From NCBI RefSeq assembly GCF_020623625.1, contig NC_060203.1, positions 744,001 through 808,000 on the forward strand: 64,000 bases of DNA. The letters are read 5' to 3'. Source of the stretch: Saccharomycodes ludwigii (taxonomy: Eukaryota > Ascomycota > Saccharomycetes > Saccharomycodales > Saccharomycodaceae). Position 1 is the stretch's first letter. Each line of letters begins with the position of its first letter. Positions 28,178 to 38,242 of this stretch are shown one piece after another. The position numbers and the translations under genes were made by a program. The notes beneath the pieces were generated by a model, which saw only the letters and a list, made by a program, of their open reading frames with translations, was not told the origin of the DNA and ran no database searches.

Positions 28178-29336
28178 TGACGATATTGGTACTGGTACTG
28201 GTAAGAATGATGCCAGTAATTATAATAAAACCACCAGTGCTACTACACAGGACGTTTTAGAGCAAATTCAAAAGGTTTTGAGTAATGTACCACCCAGTGA
28301 CATCAATAGTATTAGCACTAAAAGCAGAAGGGGTTCTAGTTATAATAGCAACACCATAAACTGTACATCTCCTCTTTTATCAATATCTAAATGTTTCCAA
28401 GAAACAAGGAGTAAAGAGTATATCCCAACCTCGACACCTTTGCAATTATTAGAAATAGACAGATTAGCTAGTGATGAATACAACTTTTCGTATAGTCTAC
28501 AAGTGGAACACGTTGCCATTCATTTATCAACTTTTATCAAAAAAAGAAAGTTGGGTGGAAATGTTAGATTAAATAAAAAAAATAACAATGCCCCGCCATT
28601 AGTAGTTATTCTGTGCAGCATGGATTCCAAGTGTAGTATCCAAGCCATTGCTATAGGTAGAACATTGTGCCAAACAAAACATGTAAGGGTGTTGACATGT
28701 ATGTATAGTGGTACTAACAGTGATGTTACAACAAATGGTGGTAGCAGAAACTCGAATGGCAGTAACTTGTATGAATTAGAAATGAACAAGCAGTTGGAAC
28801 TATACAAAAAATGTGGGGGTAAAATTGTTGGAAACACGACTACCCTAGAAAATGTATTATCTAAGTTGAATTCCCCTGTAGAATTAATTATTGACGGTAT
28901 CCAAGGTTATGATTGCAATTTAGAGGATTTGGTACAAGGTACTGATTATAACGATCTAATAGAAATGATTGATTGGTGTAATAGTAAGACTGCTGCAAGT
29001 ACGGTTAACCATGAACACCAATGTGAATGTTGGTCTTTGGAATTGCCTAGCGGTGTTGATCCCAACACTGGTGATTGTAATTTTATTACGACTGTTATTC
29101 CAAATACGGTAGTATCTTTAGGATTACCATTATCTGTATTATTAAATGATAATTTAAGTGACAAAGACAACAATAGTAGCAACAAGACTTATTATTTGGT
29201 TGATATGGGCATACCTTCTGGTGTTTTCAACCTAAAGAACACATTACGTAAATTTGTTGTTATGGAAGAAGTGTTTGCGGTAGACGGTGTTGTACAAATA
29301 ATGGTACCACCTGCTTTGTATTCTTCTTTTGGTTAA
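27213..29336 (+). CDS. EDC3: Enhancer of mRNA decapping EDC3
   Basis: 707 aa (S. cerevisiae 551). Residues 1-62 form the divergent LSm domain (GFGVKVELQDGKIITGKI, then LILNDVKFSDGG). The FDF motif is at 121-124 (DFDFASNLAMFNKKSVFEQ), the site that contacts the helicase Dhh1. Residues about 170-370 are a long Asn/Thr/Asp-rich linker that explains the extra size. The YjeF-N Rossmann domain fills about 425-700 (VVILCSMDSKCSIQAIAIGR, LIIDGIQGYD) and mediates dimerisation. Role: cytoplasmic P-body scaffold that activates Dcp1/Dcp2. EDC3 (YEL015W) and VAC8 (YEL013W) are also close neighbours in S. cerevisiae. Confidence 0.95.
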
Positions 29337-30142
29337 GGTGGTAGTAGTATGTATGATTAGCATGGTTAATAGATGAATTATTTGGGATTATTATTTTTGA
29401 TTACATTTTTATAGTTAATAATGATAATAGACTTAGTTCGTAGAGAGAGAGAGGGAGAGAGATAGGACATAAAAGGCCCTGTGCAGTTCTTGCTGAACAA
29501 ACCTCGTAACGGAAAGTGAAAGTTTAGGATTACCCAGCCATTTTTCACCTTCTTACCCTGCTCGTGGTGAAGTAAGACTGCGGGCAGAAGGGCATATCGC
29601 TTTTTCTTTTTTCCTTTTTCTTTTTTCCTTTTTCTTTTTTCTCTTTAAAATTTGCTGGGTAGAAGCTGGCAATCCTTAAAAAAAAACAAAATAATAATAA
29701 TAAAAATGAAAACAACAATAGTATAATTTTCTTTTACTGGGTTTCTTTCTTCCTTGTCGCTTAATCTTATATTAATTACTCTCCTTACCAAATAGAAATC
29801 CTTTTTTTTATTTTTTTTATTTTTTTTATTTTCTTCTTCTGAACTAACAAAAACGCAACCACTCCTCTTTAAAACTTATCAACAATTTTATCAGCAATTA
29901 AAATAAAAAGTAGTCACAACATACTTCAAAAGATAAATACTCTATTATCATAGGAAAATATATACACATAGGACAAAAAAAAAAAATTAAAAAAAAAAAT
30001 TAAAAAAACATAATAAAGAAAAAAAGACTCACAGTTTAAATTAAAATAACAATATCAAAAACAAAAACAGAAAGAAAAAAAAAAACAACAACGACAAACA
30101 AACAAACAAACTAACTAACAAACAAACATACACATACTCACT
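29337..30142. other. Promoter region of VAC8
   Basis: About 0.8 kb. A less AT-rich part at 29470-29600 contains TACCCAGC (29531-29538), repeated in inverse orientation as GCTGGGTA (29654-29661), with a CTTTTTT tract between. The last 250 bp are A-rich and read as a long unstructured leader. No gene seen. Confidence 0.6.
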
Positions 30143-31915
30143 ATGGGCGCATGTTTAAGCTGTTGCGTTTCTTCGCATTCCTCTAATGAAGATTCTTCAA
30201 CTAATGATAATAATGGTACTCCAAACAATAATAACGTTCTATCTATTGCTGATAACGAACGTGAAGCAGTTTCCTCATTATTGCAATACTTGGAGGATAA
30301 AGACAGATACGATTTTTATGAAGGTGGACCGCTAAAGGCACTAACCACCTTGGTCTATTCAGATAATATCAATTTGCAAAGAAGTGCAGCCTTAGCGTTT
30401 GCAGAAATTACTGAAAAATACATACGTGCTGTTTCCCGCGAGGTTTTGGAGCCTATTTTAATTCTATTACAAAACAATGACACACAAATCCAAATTGCTG
30501 CCTGTGCTGCGTTGGGCAACTTGGCTGTCAACAATGAAAACAAAGTGTTGATTGTAGAAATGGGTGGGTTAGAACCATTAATAAAACAAATGATGAGTCC
30601 TGACGTTGAAGTACAATGTAATGCCGTTGGTTGCATAACTAATTTAGCTACCCAGGATGATAACAAAGCTAAAATTGCAAAATCTGGTGCATTGGTCCCC
30701 TTAACCCACTTAGCAAAATCCAAAAATATCAGAGTACAAAGGAATGCCACCGGTGCATTATTAAATATGACTCATTCTGGTGAAAACAGAAAAGAATTAG
30801 TTGATGCTGGTGCTGTGCCTGTTTTAGTTTCATTGCTATCTTCAAAGGATCCCTTTTATGTTCAATACTATTGTACCACTGCGTTGTCTAACATAGCTGT
30901 CGATGAGGAAAATAGAAGGAAATTGGCTCAGACTGAACCCAAATTAGTCCCTAAATTGGTTGCCTTAATGGATTCCCCAGTTAATAGGGTTAAATGCCAA
31001 GCTACTTTAGCTCTAAGAAATTTGGCTTCCGATACAAATTACCAATTAGAAATTGTTAGAGCTGGAGGTTTACCTCATCTAGTCAAATTAATTCAAAGTG
31101 ATAGTATGCCATTGGTGTTGGCTAGTGTTGCCTGTATAAGAAATATTTCTATTCATCCCATGAACGAGGGACTAATTGTGGATGCTGGTTTTATGAAGCC
31201 ATTGGTGAAGTTATTGGATTACGACAATTCCGAAGAAATTCAGTGCCATGCCGTTTCTACTTTAAGGAACTTGGCGGCATCTTCAGAAAAGAATAGAATT
31301 GGCTTTTTCGAATGCGGTGCAGTTGACAAAATTAAGAAAATGGCTCTGAATTGTCCGCTAAGCGTTCAAAGTGAGATTTCCGCTTGCTTTGCCATATTAG
31401 CTTTGGACGAAAGTTCCAAGTTGAAATTGATCGATAGTGATATAATTGAGGTTTTAATCCCCATGACTTTTTCAAGCAATACAGAAGTTTCCGGCAATGC
31501 AGCGGCTGCCTTGGCTAATTTATGTTCCAGAATGGGTGATTATACAAAAGTTATTAATGCATGGAACGAGCCACAAGATGGTATTTCTGGGTTTTTCCTG
31601 AGGTTTTTACAAAGTGAATATCCAACCTTTGAACACATTGCTCTTTGGACCATTTTGCAACTACTAGAAAGCCATGATCCCACTTTAACTTCGTATATTA
31701 AGAGGAATAAGGATATAGTGGATAGTATAAAGAAATTGGCAGAAATTAACTATGAAAGCGCGCAAAGGGCTTCTATTTCACCTTCATCCGATAGCAACAA
31801 GAATAAAAGCAATAACAACACCACCATTAATAGTAATAGTGGCGGTGAACAATATGACGATGCTAGTTTAGAATTATACAATATTACACAACAAATAATG
31901 CAATTTTTGCAATAA
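30143..31915 (+). CDS. VAC8: Vacuolar armadillo-repeat protein VAC8
   Basis: 590 aa (S. cerevisiae 578). The N-terminus MGACLSCC gives Gly2 for myristoylation and Cys4, Cys7, Cys8 for palmitoylation, the known vacuole anchor. From about residue 45 come armadillo repeats, seen as recurring NLA and LVxLL segments ([56 protein letters not shown]). A Ser/Asn-rich insert sits near 548-575. Role: vacuole inheritance with Vac17, nucleus-vacuole junctions with Nvj1, Cvt pathway with Atg13. Sequence is strongly conserved; codon use is that of a well-expressed gene. Confidence 0.97.
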   Translation: MGACLSCCVSSHSSNEDSSTNDNNGTPNNNNVLSIADNEREAVSSLLQYLEDKDRYDFYEGGPLKALTTLVYSDNINLQRSAALAFAEITEKYIRAVSREVLEPILILLQNNDTQIQIAACAALGNLAVNNENKVLIVEMGGLEPLIKQMMSPDVEVQCNAVGCITNLATQDDNKAKIAKSGALVPLTHLAKSKNIRVQRNATGALLNMTHSGENRKELVDAGAVPVLVSLLSSKDPFYVQYYCTTALSNIAVDEENRRKLAQTEPKLVPKLVALMDSPVNRVKCQATLALRNLASDTNYQLEIVRAGGLPHLVKLIQSDSMPLVLASVACIRNISIHPMNEGLIVDAGFMKPLVKLLDYDNSEEIQCHAVSTLRNLAASSEKNRIGFFECGAVDKIKKMALNCPLSVQSEISACFAILALDESSKLKLIDSDIIEVLIPMTFSSNTEVSGNAAAALANLCSRMGDYTKVINAWNEPQDGISGFFLRFLQSEYPTFEHIALWTILQLLESHDPTLTSYIKRNKDIVDSIKKLAEINYESAQRASISPSSDSNKNKSNNNTTINSNSGGEQYDDASLELYNITQQIMQFLQ

Positions 31916-32807
31916 CAATAATATTATTGCTAATAATAAAATACAACTTAAACCCATTTGGGAGAATGAATAACCATAGATTCTAATTTATTATTATCAT
32001 TATATTGTTATCACTTGTTACAATATATTTCACTTTATTTTGCATTGTTGGTATGTGTATGCGCATCATTATATTTCTTTGGAGTAAGAATGTTTCACTG
32101 TTATTGCTATACAGTTCAAGTGAGCAGCGGGGTATATTTATTTTTTTTTTTTTCAAAAAAAAAAGAAAGGTAAGAAAAAAGAGAAAAGGAACAGTAAACT
32201 CGAAGAAGAAAGAAAGAAAGTATATTGCCTACTTGATTTTATTTTTTATTTTTTATTTTTTATTTTTTATTTTTTTTTTATTTTTATTTTTTTTTGGCGA
32301 ATAACAAAACATTAAAAGTAGAAATGTCAACTTACCTTTTTTTTTTGTTCTTGTTTTTGTTTTTTGTTTTTATTATCACTTTGTTTTTATTATCATTTTG
32401 TTTTATTATCATATCAAATATATACTGTATTTTTACTACTGTTTTTCTGTGAATTATTGTTATACCTAACTGATGTTATTATCCTTATTTTTTATTTAAT
32501 TTTACACATTGTCTATTCAACTAAGAAAAAAGAGGGACAAAAAAAGAAAAAAGACTAGATTAGCTTAAAAGTATATAATATCAGGAAAGCAAAAAAAAAA
32601 AAAAAAAAAAAAAAGAAAAAAATAAATATTTTAAAAGTTATTAATAATTAATTAATAGATCAATAATTCAAAAGTATACCTTAAGTTATGCTCCTTTCCT
32701 TATTTCCCCCCTTCCTCTTTTCTTAACGTTTAGTTGGAAGATGAACATATACCAAGTCTTATTATCTTAACTCAACTACAAAAATATCAAATGATCAACA
32801 TTATTAT
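31916..32807. other. Intergenic region between convergent VAC8 and the GGT-like gene
   Basis: T- and A-rich, with (TTTTTA) repeats at about 32239-32290 and an A22 run near 32592-32614. Short frames here look noncoding. Probably 3' sequence of both genes. Confidence 0.6.
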
Positions 32808-34631
32808 TCAGACCAACGGAATTGCACAACCATCCCCCCTCTTATCACTTCCAGCAGTATATATAATAGAGCCAGGTGCCAAAAAAGGGTGATCAACTTT
32901 GATTATTTGACCTCTACCAAATAAACTTCTATCCCAACCCGATTTAATTTCCACACAATGGCCTAAACTACGCAATGCTTCAATTACATCTAAAGACATC
33001 TCATCTTCTACACTAACCAATGTTACAGGTGTAGAAACAGGGCCTGTTGAACCATTGCCTCTGTCTTTATATTTGGGATGCGGTGATAAGCAGATACGTG
33101 GTGCATCCAGAGATTCTTGTGGTGTCATTTGGAAAATAGTTAAATTTAAAAAATGTTGTAAATGGCCAGTGGGTTGCATAAACCCACCCATATTACCCAG
33201 ACTATATGCCAATCTTTCTCGTTTTTCACCATTAACTATTTCCGGAATTGTAATCATCGATGGTATGATCGTATGGTATGGTCTTTTGTTTGGTTCCAAA
33301 CTGTTCTTGGTTCCTTTTTTCATATTAAAATTAGATCCCCTATTCTGTAGACAAAACCCCAACCCTTCACCGATTTCACCGTCATCCAAATTACCACTAG
33401 GAATTATACCTGATCCAAAATTTGTGTAAACAGAATTAATAAATGATGTGGCATTTCCCTCGTCATCTGAACACGTAAAATATACCGTGTCACCCTGGTT
33501 AAAATCGGCATCAGGAATACCATGGGTAATCTTAGAAGAATCTAAAATCTTGTTCTTACGGAAAAGCTCACTTCTTGAAAGTAAGTAGTCCCGAGATAAT
33601 AACCGGGGCAAAATATCTGCATCTTGATAAAGCGGATCAGAAACATATTCGTCTGAATCATAAAATGCTAGTTTTAAGCTTTCAATTAAAATATGCAAAT
33701 AATCTGCAGAATTATGCTTCATTTGAAAAATATCAATGACACCTTCATTCTGTAATTCTCTAATGATACCTAGCGCAATTAGAGCCACTAAACCTTGACT
33801 ATTTGGTGGAGTTTCCCAAAATCTATACCCGTTGAAATCTAAATAAATAGGGTCAACAAAAGTACTTTCATGATTTGATAAATCTAACAATTTCATTGCA
33901 CCACCTCTTGTTTGAACTTCGTCCACAATTATTTTTGCTACTTCCCCCTTATAAAATCCATCTTTCCCCTCATTCACAATTTTCTTGAAAATTTTACCCA
34001 ACGGTTTATTAATTATTAAATCTCCAGAAGTCGGCCCGGTGCTGGCGGCAATACTACCACCGTGCTTTGTAAACACTTCAATTAAATCATATCTCATATT
34101 GTTCTGTTTTTCCAATTTTTTCCAACTCTTTCTGGTTAGAAAGGATGAAATTTCACTAATTGGAAACCCATTTTCACATAAATCGATTGCTGGCTGCAAA
34201 ATTTGAGCCAAGGATACTTTACCAGAACCAAATTTGTCAATTGAATCTAACCAACCTGCCACTGTGCCTGGAACAGTGATACTGTGGACAGAATCAAATG
34301 GGATACGTGTCATTTCTTTATTTCCTTCAGAAGCTTGTAAAACCCTATCTATAGTCAACTCCTTGGGAGACCTACCACTCCCATTCATACCCAATACACT
34401 CCCAGAGCTCCTATCATAATGTAAACAAAAACAATCACCACCAATTCCGGTACTCGCTGGCTCTAAAACGCATAAACAGGCAGCTACCGCAACAGATGCA
34501 TCCATAGAATTACCTCCCAACTCCAAAATCTTTACACCAGCTGCTGATGCCAAGGGTTGAGTTGATGCTATCATTCCCCTTGTAGAATAGACATTTGATC
34601 TTCTACTACACGTAAAATTAATATCTGTCAT
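32808..34631 (-). CDS. Gamma-glutamyltransferase-family Ntn hydrolase, bacterial YwrD/HpxW-like type, soluble
   Basis: 607 aa. The N-terminal half shows the GGT fold (RGMIASTQPLASAAGVKIL, GGNSMDASVA, TGIGGDCF, NGSGRSP). The autoprocessing Thr is T382 in NQGDTVYFTCSDDEG, followed by INSVYTNFGSGIIP and later QNRGSNF and PNKRPYHTIIPSM. The GDT nucleophile setting and the YxxFGSGI and KRPxHTIIP motifs are those I associate with bacterial YwrD or HpxW-type proteins rather than with yeast Ecm38, which has GTxH and a signal anchor. There is no signal peptide, so it is probably cytosolic. Likely reaction: hydrolysis of a gamma-glutamyl or oxamate-like amide; substrate unknown. Not part of the S. cerevisiae gene set at this site. 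Confidence 0.82.
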   Translation of the reverse strand: MTDINFTCSRRSNVYSTRGMIASTQPLASAAGVKILELGGNSMDASVAVAACLCVLEPASTGIGGDCFCLHYDRSSGSVLGMNGSGRSPKELTIDRVLQASEGNKEMTRIPFDSVHSITVPGTVAGWLDSIDKFGSGKVSLAQILQPAIDLCENGFPISEISSFLTRKSWKKLEKQNNMRYDLIEVFTKHGGSIAASTGPTSGDLIINKPLGKIFKKIVNEGKDGFYKGEVAKIIVDEVQTRGGAMKLLDLSNHESTFVDPIYLDFNGYRFWETPPNSQGLVALIALGIIRELQNEGVIDIFQMKHNSADYLHILIESLKLAFYDSDEYVSDPLYQDADILPRLLSRDYLLSRSELFRKNKILDSSKITHGIPDADFNQGDTVYFTCSDDEGNATSFINSVYTNFGSGIIPSGNLDDGEIGEGLGFCLQNRGSNFNMKKGTKNSLEPNKRPYHTIIPSMITIPEIVNGEKRERLAYSLGNMGGFMQPTGHLQHFLNLTIFQMTPQESLDAPRICLSPHPKYKDRGNGSTGPVSTPVTLVSVEDEMSLDVIEALRSLGHCVEIKSGWDRSLFGRGQIIKVDHPFLAPGSIIYTAGSDKRGDGCAIPLV

Positions 34632-34993
34632 TTGTATAGATAGTTGTGATATCTTTATTTATTTATTTATTTTGTTTATCGTTTTTTCTCTTTTTTTGTT
34701 ATTCCTTATGGATATATAATGTCAACTACCAGTAATTTTTTTTTCCCCCACACCCCCCTTGAAGCGGCAACCAATGCGCATGATTTTATGGATTAAAAAC
34801 TTGGTAACTTGAAGATAGCCATTTTTGAAGTTGGTTTATTTTCATAGTTCGCATAAGACCAGCTTCGTTTTTGGAGTCATTTTTAATTTGCTGCTGAAAC
34901 TTAAATTTTTTAATCAAAAGACATAAATATAGTAATTATATATCTCACAAAAAAAAAAAATGTGTACAAAAATTGCATAAACTGTCAAAAAAA
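34632..34993. other. Divergent promoter between the GGT-like gene and the orphan gene
   Basis: About 360 bp; contains AGCGGCAACCAATGCG near 34764 and a short uORF at 34960-34980. Confidence 0.6.
34960..34980 (+). promoter_or_regulatory. Six-codon uORF before the orphan gene
   Basis: ATG TGT ACA AAA ATT GCA TAA directly after an A13 run, ending 13 nt before the ATG at 34994. If the transcript includes it, it should lower translation of the main ORF. Confidence 0.45.
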
Positions 34994-35752
34994 ATGTCTA
35001 AAACCAATATGAGTGTCACAAATCTAGAATATAGTTCTCAATTCAAGGAAATTCTACACAAAGCAGAATTAGGCTCTCCAGCTATGTTTCATGATTTGGA
35101 TAATTGCAATAACTTGCCAGAAAAAAATGGGCCCAATAACCCCTTTGTTCAAGCTTTAGTCGTTTATACTTTGATTGAATTGTATGGTGATTTGCCTAAT
35201 GGCTATTTTCAAGACAAAAAAGTCACTACCTCTATCGTTAATGCAATTCTAAGAGTTTTTACTTTTCTTAGTGGACATATTATTAGAAATATTGACAAGC
35301 ATTGTATTCGAGAAGCCATTAAAAAATCACATGAATATAGAAGGCTTTTCAAGTATTTTATTGATAACTGTTCATGTCTTTCCTTTAATGGAAAAAGCTT
35401 TGATCTTTCGCAAGAGTTACTGAATATTGCTAATTATACTTCAACATCTTTCCGTTCTCTTTTGGTAAATCCTAAGTATAAGTTACCTCCTTTAATTGTT
35501 AGTAAAATCAATAAGGACTTACCTCGAAACATGCAACTTAAAACAACAAAAGTTAGAATTATAAGTAATATCTTTTTAAAAAATTGTGCTTATTTAAAAG
35601 ATTTTAATAACATATTAACAGTGAATACCACACAATATAATATAAATACCAGAGCCGTACATCTTAACCTTCGCACGGATAACTATTTAAACAATGATGA
35701 CACTAGCGGTGGTAAAAACGTTAATAACAACTATAGCAACAACAGTAACAAC

Positions 35753-35805
<53 letters not shown>

Positions 35806-36577
35806 CATTGAAAATAATGATAGTCGTAGTGTCAGTAACAATAGTATTTCTAATAGCAATAACGATAGCAGTAAAGGCAGCAACAACAATAATAGTATGT
35901 CTAGTTTCGATATTAATAATAATAATAATTCAAGGGTTCCTTATGGTAGCAATAACCACATGCATAGTGAGAATGATAATGCAGCTTCTTTTGCTAATAG
36001 TATTGCTCCAACTGGTGTTAACCCTTTTAATAGGAACAACATTGTTTCTGGAACAACGAACTACGATAATGGGTTTAATGTTATTAGAAAAAGAAGAAGA
36101 AGCAGAAGCAGAAGCAGAAGCAGAAGCAGAGTATGTGTTGTTGAAAAGCTTATTGCCCAAAAGGTCGAATCTTTTTTGAATAGAACAGAAGATACTGATA
36201 CTTTTACTATGATTTGTACATTTTTGGAGTCTGGATTTATTAACAGATACGAATACAACTTACTGCATGATATTCTAAATGATATTGATAACCATTATAA
36301 TATAATACTATGTACAATTAATAAGAAAAGAAGAAAGTTTTTTGCAACAGAGAATGATTACGCAAAAAGAGACAACGGGATCAATTTTTTACGTTCGATT
36401 GTAACTGAGTTAAAAGCTGTTTATCCAGATTTTAAGAATTTTTCAGTTTTAAATTCTCATATTAATAGGGCTAACCCAAATATAGATACCTTCAATGCAT
36501 TAGAGAATACGAATGAGTATTCCCATAACACTGATGTCGATGAAAATAAAAACACAAATGAGCGGGGTTCTGAATAA
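34994..36577 (+). CDS. Unknown protein, 527 aa, Asn-rich with an RS run
   Basis: The first in-frame ATG is at 34994 (MSKTNMSVTNLEYSS). Residues 1-230 are an ordinary folded-looking domain (FVQALVVYTLIELYGDLP, RVFTFLSGHIIRNIDKHC, YRRLFKYFIDNC); 235-375 is low complexity, dominated by Asn including a run of 16 or more; an (RS) run follows at about 370-382 (KRRRSRSRSRSRSR); and a second folded-looking region ends the protein (NRYEYNLLHDILNDIDNHY, FLRSIVTELKAVYPDFKNF). I do not recognise the family. RS runs occur in RNA-binding or splicing proteins and nuclear signals, which is weak evidence. It lies at a break in conserved gene order. Confidence 0.7.
35757..35804 (+). repeat. (AAT)n coding microsatellite, poly-Asn
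   Basis: A run of about 16 AAT codons inside the orphan gene; several shorter Asn runs flank it. Confidence 0.9.
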
Positions 36578-36606
36578 TTAATAAAGAATACTTCGGATAT
36601 CATTCA

Positions 36607-36970
36607 ATGCTCCTTAATAATAATCTAAATAATGGAGATAATAATGGATTCCAACAAGTAGGTAAGAAGTATGCTAGTAATATTGCTGGAAATATTATTC
36701 CCAAAAGGGATATTCCAGGAAATTCAAAGGTATCCTGTACTCATCCAAGGACTTCTGTCTCTGAAACATCTACCAAAGCTGCAAAAAAAAAATCCATTAA
36801 TATGCGCTATCAATTCTAATGTAGCTACCGACTCAAACAGCTTTGAGGCTTTAAGTGATAAAAGAAGCACACTGGTTAAAACCAGATCTAAAATACAATA
36901 TTCTAATAACCAGGAAATACAAATACCCTTTAATGCTAAAACAAGGGATACTAAAAAGAAAAAGGAATAA
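36607..36970 (+). pseudogene. Small ORF interrupted by a frameshift at an A10 run
   Basis: ATG at 36607 gives 70 codons (NNGFQQVGKKYASNIAG, NIIPKRDIPGNSKVSC) closing at 36819. A second frame, open to 36970, carries SNSFEALSDKRSTLVKTRSK and a basic end. The two join smoothly if one base of the ten A at 36783-36792 is skipped, giving about 120 residues. It starts 30 nt after the orphan gene and has the same Asn-rich style, so it may be a separate small gene, a decayed 3' part of the orphan gene, or intact with an assembly error. F-x-A-L occurs near the end of both. No family recognised. Confidence 0.4.
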
Positions 36971-37060
36971 TAAAATAAAATAGAATAAAGAACTGTAAAA
37001 ACATAATATAGAATGGTTACATTTTGATCAAAGCATTTTTTTTTCTAAAAATTTATTTGA

Positions 37061-37309
37061 CTAGTCGCCTAGAATTTGTCTAACATCATTTCTCAAATTT
37101 TCTATTTCAGAATCTAATCTTCAAGCAATCTCTTTTTTATTGAAATTAACCGAATTATAAATATTTTCCAAAAAATAGCCATTTTTTTTTTTTAGGCGAA
37201 CTTTAAAACAAAGATTGTTAACTTCATTAGAGAGTCATAGCATCTTAATGTATTGTCTAAAAGTATATAAAATTATATATTTATAAAGTTTATCTTGTGA
37301 ACTTTCCAT
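37061..37309 (-). pseudogene. 83-codon frame with two internal TGA codons, coiled-coil-like end
   Basis: From ATG at 37309 to TAG at 37061 one frame is broken only by TGA at codons 25 and 63. The text between looks coding: MESSQDKLYKYI at the start, NGYFLENIYNSVNFNKKE in the middle and RLDSEIENLRNDVRQILGD at the end, with heptad-like Leu/Ile spacing. Both TGA could come from CGA (Arg) by a single C-to-T change, which suits a decaying gene. I do not recognise the family. It lies 140 bp beyond the hAT-like trace on the same strand and may belong to the same old insertion. Confidence 0.4.
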
Positions 37310-37449
37310 TGCTATAATTTTTATTACATAATTTCTAGTTTAAGATAGCTTAAAAAAAATTTTTTTTTTTTTTAAGTTTTTACTTCCTTTTATAAAAAAA
37401 ACCAATTTGAAGTTGTAGTAGTTTTTGACCTCAACTCCCATGAAAAAGT

Positions 37450-37740
37450 TTAATGCTTGAAAAAACTTAACATATACAAAATAAAAATAATATCATTATA
37501 ATCATTTCGAAAAGCATTCTTTAGATAACTAATTTCCAGTATTGAAAATAATCGCTCATTGAAGTTACAACTGAAGTTATTGAAATTTGTAAACTAGGTT
37601 GAGATCCCAACTTTAACACGGTCAATCACAACTTAATCATTTTTTCTAAGATCCTTTCCAGCGGAGGTTTGGACCCAAGTTTCCAACTTTTTAATATGTA
37701 AAATAAGCACATTAGGTGGAGCTTGACAGTTTATCAATTC
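37450..37740 (-). mobile_element. Decayed hAT-like transposase C-terminus (DNA transposon relic)
   Basis: One minus-strand frame over 97 codons is open except for TAA and TAG stops near its middle. It contains APPNVLILHIKKLETWVQ and then FSCNFNERLFSILEI, YLKNAFRNDYNDIIF and a final MLSFFKH. The pattern (N/S)ERLFS, about 10 residues, KNxxRN, about 10 residues, FxLxxLxFFK is that of the hAT-family dimerisation domain (hAT elements such as Rover are known from Kluyveromyces). No terminal inverted repeats or 8-bp target duplication were identified, and no intact upstream half is visible. Degenerate and inactive. Confidence 0.42.
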
Positions 37741-38101
37741 TATTGCTTAAAATTTATACTTCTCTCTAAATTGTGGTTGTTGCATTGTATGTCTTTTTCA
37801 TAGAATGTTAATAGAGAAGCTTACAAACATGGAAGGGATTTAATTTGGTACGTTGACACAGGGTGTTTTCCTTGTTATTATTATTATTATTACAAGTCTT
37901 AACAATACATTGTGATTTATTTCCATTTGCATGCTGAGTTATCTTTGCTCGGTGACCTCCCTCCCTTTCCATTTCTCTTATCACTATCGCTGAAATAACA
38001 ATTTTTCATATATTTTCAATGCCTCAAAAAACAAACTAATGTTTTGATTCTAAACCACAATATACGTATAACAATCGGTCTTTTTTAAAATAAATAAAAT
38101 G

Positions 38102-38104
<3 letters not shown>

Positions 38105-38142
<38 letters not shown>
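38105..38142. repeat. (AT)19 dinucleotide run
   Basis: Perfect alternating AT, self-complementary, about 100 bp beyond the 3' end of HAP1. Confidence 0.95.
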
Positions 38143-38144
<2 letters not shown>

Positions 38145-38199
38145 GTAATATTAACCAGTATTTAATATGTATATAATATATACATATATTTTAAAAGAG

Positions 38200-38240
<41 letters not shown>
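38200..38240 (-). repeat. 41-base T run (sense strand) right after the HAP1 stop
   Basis: 41 A on the plus strand; the HAP1 mRNA would carry U41 starting 2 nt after its stop codon. Confidence 0.9.

Positions 38241-38242
<2 letters not shown>

Larger units (their letters stand above)
36971..38242. other. Gene-free region with decayed coding traces, (AT)19 and A41
   Basis: Two minus-strand traces are listed separately (37061-37309 and 37450-37740). Between 37740 and 37990 the minus strand shows further coding-like pieces without a continuous frame. 38105-38142 is (AT)19. Nothing functional recognised. Confidence 0.55.

Noticed and set aside
32005-32304. 99-codon frame with GTATGT near its start
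   Set aside because: No TACTAAC downstream and composition of T/A runs; lies in a convergent 3' region.
37061-37309. Mitochondrial origin (TGA read as Trp) for the TGA-broken frame
   Set aside because: Only two TGA, both explained by CGA decay, and no mitochondrial gene recognised.
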